64,000 nucleotides of DNA, from positions 186,001 through 250,000 of the forward strand of contig NZ_CAJPVH010000002.1 of the NCBI RefSeq assembly GCF_905397395.1, written 5' to 3'. Shown here one piece after another: positions 61,714 through 64,000 of the stretch (its first letter is position 1; every line of letters starts with the position of its first letter). The translations under genes and the position numbers were made by a program. Below the pieces are notes generated by a model, which did no database searches, was not told the DNA's origin, and saw nothing but the letters and a program-made list of their open reading frames with translations. This DNA comes from Cupriavidus campinensis. GTDB lineage: Bacteria > Pseudomonadota > Gammaproteobacteria > Burkholderiales > Burkholderiaceae.

Positions 61714-62622
61714 ATGCCCCTGCGCATCAGTGAAGAGATCACGTTCCGCAAGCTCGAGGCCCTGCTGGCCTTCATGGAGACCGGCAACCTTGCCAAGGCC
61801 GCTGAGGCGCTCGATATCAGCCCGGTGAGCGTGCACCGGGCGCTCCATTCGCTCGAGGACGGCATGCGCTGCGCGCTGTTCCGCCACGAAGGCCGCAACC
61901 TGTTGCCGACCGAGGCCGCGCACGTGCTGGCCGATGTGGCGCGAGACGTGCTCAAGACGATGTCCGACGGCATCCGCGTCACGCGCGAGGCCGCCGGCTA
62001 CTCCGCCGACCAGCTCAAGATCGGCTCGCTCTATTCGCTGACCATCAAGACCGTGCCGCAGGTGGTGATCGGCATCAAGATGCGCCGCCCGGAGCTGCAC
62101 ACCGAACTCGTGCTCGGCTCCAATGCGGACCTCCTCCAGAAGCTGCGCCAGGGTTCCATCGACGCCACGCTGATGGCCCTGCCCGAACCGGACGCCGAAA
62201 TCGAGTCGATTCCGATGTTCGAAGACGACATCTTCTTCGCCGCCCCGGCCGACTCCCACTACGCCAGCCTGCCCGAGATCGACCTGCGGGTGTGCCGGGA
62301 CGAGCCGTTCGTGTCGCTGGGCGAGGGCTATGTCACCTCGAGCGGCTTCATGGAGGCGTTCCGCATCGCCGATTTCACGCCCAATGTGGTGATGAAGGTC
62401 GGGGACATCTTCTCGCTGATGAACCTCGTGGGCGGCGGCATCGGCTATTCCCTGCTGCCCGGGCGGGTACGGGATGTGTTTGCGAAGAATGTCGCCTTTG
62501 TGCCCCTGACGGCCGAATACGGCATGAAGCAGTCCATCGGCCTGAGTTTCCTGCGCCGCCGGGAGCGCGATCCGAACCTGCTCGGCCTGGCCGCCGTGTG
62601 CCGGATGCTGATGAGGGTCTAG
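61714..62622 (+). CDS. LysR family regulator, MdcR-like (malonate-type)
   Basis: A 302-residue LysR regulator closely resembling the malonate-utilisation regulator MdcR: ITFRKLEALLAFMETGNLAKAAEALDISPVSVHRALHSLEDGMRCALFRHEGRNLLP at the DNA-binding end and YSLTIKTVPQVVIGIKMRRPELHTELVLGSN, FEDDIFFAAP and RRRERDPNLLGLAAVCRM later. No malonate decarboxylase or madLM transporter gene is in the window, so its targets lie elsewhere or the ligand differs. It is codirectional with its neighbours instead of divergent, which is unusual for LysR genes. Confidence 0.88.
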   Translation: MPLRISEEITFRKLEALLAFMETGNLAKAAEALDISPVSVHRALHSLEDGMRCALFRHEGRNLLPTEAAHVLADVARDVLKTMSDGIRVTREAAGYSADQLKIGSLYSLTIKTVPQVVIGIKMRRPELHTELVLGSNADLLQKLRQGSIDATLMALPEPDAEIESIPMFEDDIFFAAPADSHYASLPEIDLRVCRDEPFVSLGEGYVTSSGFMEAFRIADFTPNVVMKVGDIFSLMNLVGGGIGYSLLPGRVRDVFAKNVAFVPLTAEYGMKQSIGLSFLRRRERDPNLLGLAAVCRMLMRV

Positions 62623-62762
62623 GGCTTCCGGGAAGCAATACCCCTTGTGAGGGGGCCGCACCACTGTCAATAAATACGGGAGAATGCCGTTGTACTGGCG
62701 TGTAAGCCCCTCGTGTCGGCCAGCGGGCGTCAGCCGGACCGTCCTGAGCGATACCTGACCGC

Positions 62763-63515
62763 ATGCACCTCTTTCGCCCGTGCCGGATTCTCTTCGCAGC
62801 CTGCGTGTTCTGGGCGGCCGTGCCTGCCCAGGCGCAGACCACCATCGTCCTGTACTCGGAGGCCGGCCAGCGGCCCCAGTCCTACGAGGAAAACGGCATC
62901 CCCAAGGGTGCCTATATCGACAACGTCAACCGGGTCCTGAAGCGGATTCCCGAATTCAAGGTGCAGATCCGCTTCGCCTCCTGGGCGCGCGTGGTGGAGG
63001 AGGCCAGGAACGGCAACAGTGCCGGGGTGCTCGGCGTCTACTACCGGCCCAGGGAGCGGCCGTACCTGAATCACTCCAGGCCGTTCTATAGCGAGGAAGT
63101 GGCGGTGCACTGCAACCGGGATTCGATCGAGGGCCGCACCTTCCATCGCTATCCGGACGACTTCGCCGGGCTGAAGTTCGGCAACCAGCGCGGCTACCTC
63201 GCCCCCGGCCCGCGCTTCTTCCAGCTGGCGCGGGAGGGCAAGATCCAGCTCGTGGAGGGGCATGAGTTCCACGACCTGGTCAAGAAGATGCTGGTGCAGG
63301 AGATCGACTGCGTGGTGAATCCCACCGTGGTCATCAACGAGGCGCTGGTCACGCTGGAAGCGCAGGGCATTCCGGAGCGCATGCGCTACAAGTCCCGGCG
63401 GGCGATGACCATCAAGACCGAGACCGTGCACATCGGATTCAGCAGGAAGTACGAGGAATCGCACCCGGAACTCGCCAGGTTCCGGCAGTTGTTCGACCAG
63501 GCGGCGGACCAATAG
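62763..63515 (+). CDS. Periplasmic solute-binding protein, family 3
   Basis: A 250-residue secreted protein. The signal peptide (MHLFRPCRILFAACVFWAAVPAQA) is followed by a family 3 extracellular solute-binding domain: TIVLYSEAGQRPQSYEENGIPKGAYIDNVNRVLKRIP, GVLGVYYRPRERPYLNHSRPFYSEEVAV and GLKFGNQRGY. No permease or ATPase gene is beside it; the next gene, 33 bp on, starts like a membrane sensor. It may therefore act as a receptor for that sensor rather than in uptake (inference). Confidence 0.82.
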   Translation: MHLFRPCRILFAACVFWAAVPAQAQTTIVLYSEAGQRPQSYEENGIPKGAYIDNVNRVLKRIPEFKVQIRFASWARVVEEARNGNSAGVLGVYYRPRERPYLNHSRPFYSEEVAVHCNRDSIEGRTFHRYPDDFAGLKFGNQRGYLAPGPRFFQLAREGKIQLVEGHEFHDLVKKMLVQEIDCVVNPTVVINEALVTLEAQGIPERMRYKSRRAMTIKTETVHIGFSRKYEESHPELARFRQLFDQAADQ

Positions 63516-63548
63516 CCAGCGCCGCGACCCCTCAGGATTGTGCATTCC

Positions 63549-64000
63549 ATGCCACTGTTGCCACCGGTTCGTTCGATCCGGAACCGGATGATCGTGCTGT
63601 TCATCGTTGCCACCACGACAACGCTGGGCGCGTTCGCCACGCAGCGGCAATGGTTGCTCCACCAGGACCTGGAGCAGCGCTTCGAGCGGACCCGTGGCGA
63701 GGTGCTGGACGGCCTCAAGCAGAGCCTGGCCGCGCCCACCTGGGCGCTGAACGTGGGCAACCTGCGCACGCGGCTGGAATCCACGCTGATCCATCCAGAG
63801 GTCACCGAGGCCTGTGTTTTCTCCCCGGACCGGGAGGAGGTGTACGCGGCAGTGCACCGCACGACGACCGCCACCCCGGCCGGCCCCTTCTGTACGGCCA
63901 GCGGGCATGACGTGCTGGCCGAAGTCACGCTCTACCCGCCGGACGACATCGATCCCGTGCGCCGCAGCCAGCCCATCGGCACGGCCGTGGTCCACTTCAC
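63549..64000 (+). CDS. Membrane sensor protein, N-terminal part (cut by window end)
   Basis: The frame runs open to the last base; 150 residues are present. A basic start (RSIRNRM) leads into a membrane helix (IVLFIVATTTTLGAFA, about 14-30) and a periplasmic domain beginning HQDLEQRFERTRGEVLDGLKQSLAAPTWALNVGNLRTRLESTLIHPEVTEACVF. This resembles the sensor regions of bacterial histidine kinases and diguanylate cyclases with the L-x-x-x-L-W-type pattern. The output domain is outside the window, so the enzyme class is undecided. It follows the binding-protein gene closely, suggesting a sensing pair. Confidence 0.7.
   Translation, partial: MPLLPPVRSIRNRMIVLFIVATTTTLGAFATQRQWLLHQDLEQRFERTRGEVLDGLKQSLAAPTWALNVGNLRTRLESTLIHPEVTEACVFSPDREEVYAAVHRTTTATPAGPFCTASGHDVLAEVTLYPPDDIDPVRRSQPIGTAVVHF

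Overview
The window is GC-rich DNA from a Burkholderiales beta-proteobacterium, most like Cupriavidus or Ralstonia. The evidence is two Bug-family (TctC) binding proteins, a complete tripartite tricarboxylate transporter, a 3-hydroxybutyrate uptake/oxidation locus, a cyo quinol oxidase and a full type VI secretion system (T6SS). The genus is an inference; no rRNA or other phylogenetic marker is present. I see no tRNA, CRISPR array or insertion sequence.

Layout. 1-11.3 kb is catabolic: the 3' end of a class V aminotransferase, tctC-tctB-tctA, a hemolysin III family membrane protein, a dienelactone hydrolase, a chloroperoxidase-type esterase, then a second Bug protein, an IlvD/Edd dehydratase and a DapA-family lyase with its divergent LysR regulator (probably sugar-acid catabolism). 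11.4-12.3 kb holds a small ORF translationally coupled to an orphan RcsB-like response regulator. 12.5-44.7 kb is a T6SS locus with all thirteen core genes (tssA-M) plus a TagK-like protein, PAAR, an RHS protein and a second DotU-like protein. Inside this locus lies a chaperone-usher fimbrial system: pilin, chaperone, usher and second pilin sit between clpV and tssB, while a two-domain tip-adhesin-like gene and a GlcNAc-type glycosyltransferase sit between tssA and clpV.

The most interesting signal is an ungapped 24-bp element (GGR-N4-TCGRACKNKTYMWATAK) present once in the intergenic space before each of four transcription units: the response-regulator unit, the tagK-tssEFGA unit, the fimbrial operon and the tssBC-hcp unit. 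This suggests that one regulator, plausibly the RcsB-like protein, controls secretion and fimbriae together. The VgrG is also unusual: it ends in 23 collagen-like Gly-X-Y triplets encoded in part by twelve perfect 9-bp repeats. The RHS protein appears to lack a toxin domain.

44.7-64 kb is general genome: an FKBP isomerase; a sigma-54 activator divergent from a GntP-type permease and 3-hydroxybutyrate dehydrogenase with a visible -24/-12 promoter; a small secreted repeat protein; a squalene/phytoene synthase family enzyme; an MFS transporter; a histidine-phosphatase-like protein; a chemoreceptor behind a sigma-28-like promoter; cyoABCD; an MHS-type transporter; a secreted protein of unknown function; an MdcR-like LysR regulator; and a periplasmic binding protein followed by a membrane sensor cut by the window end.
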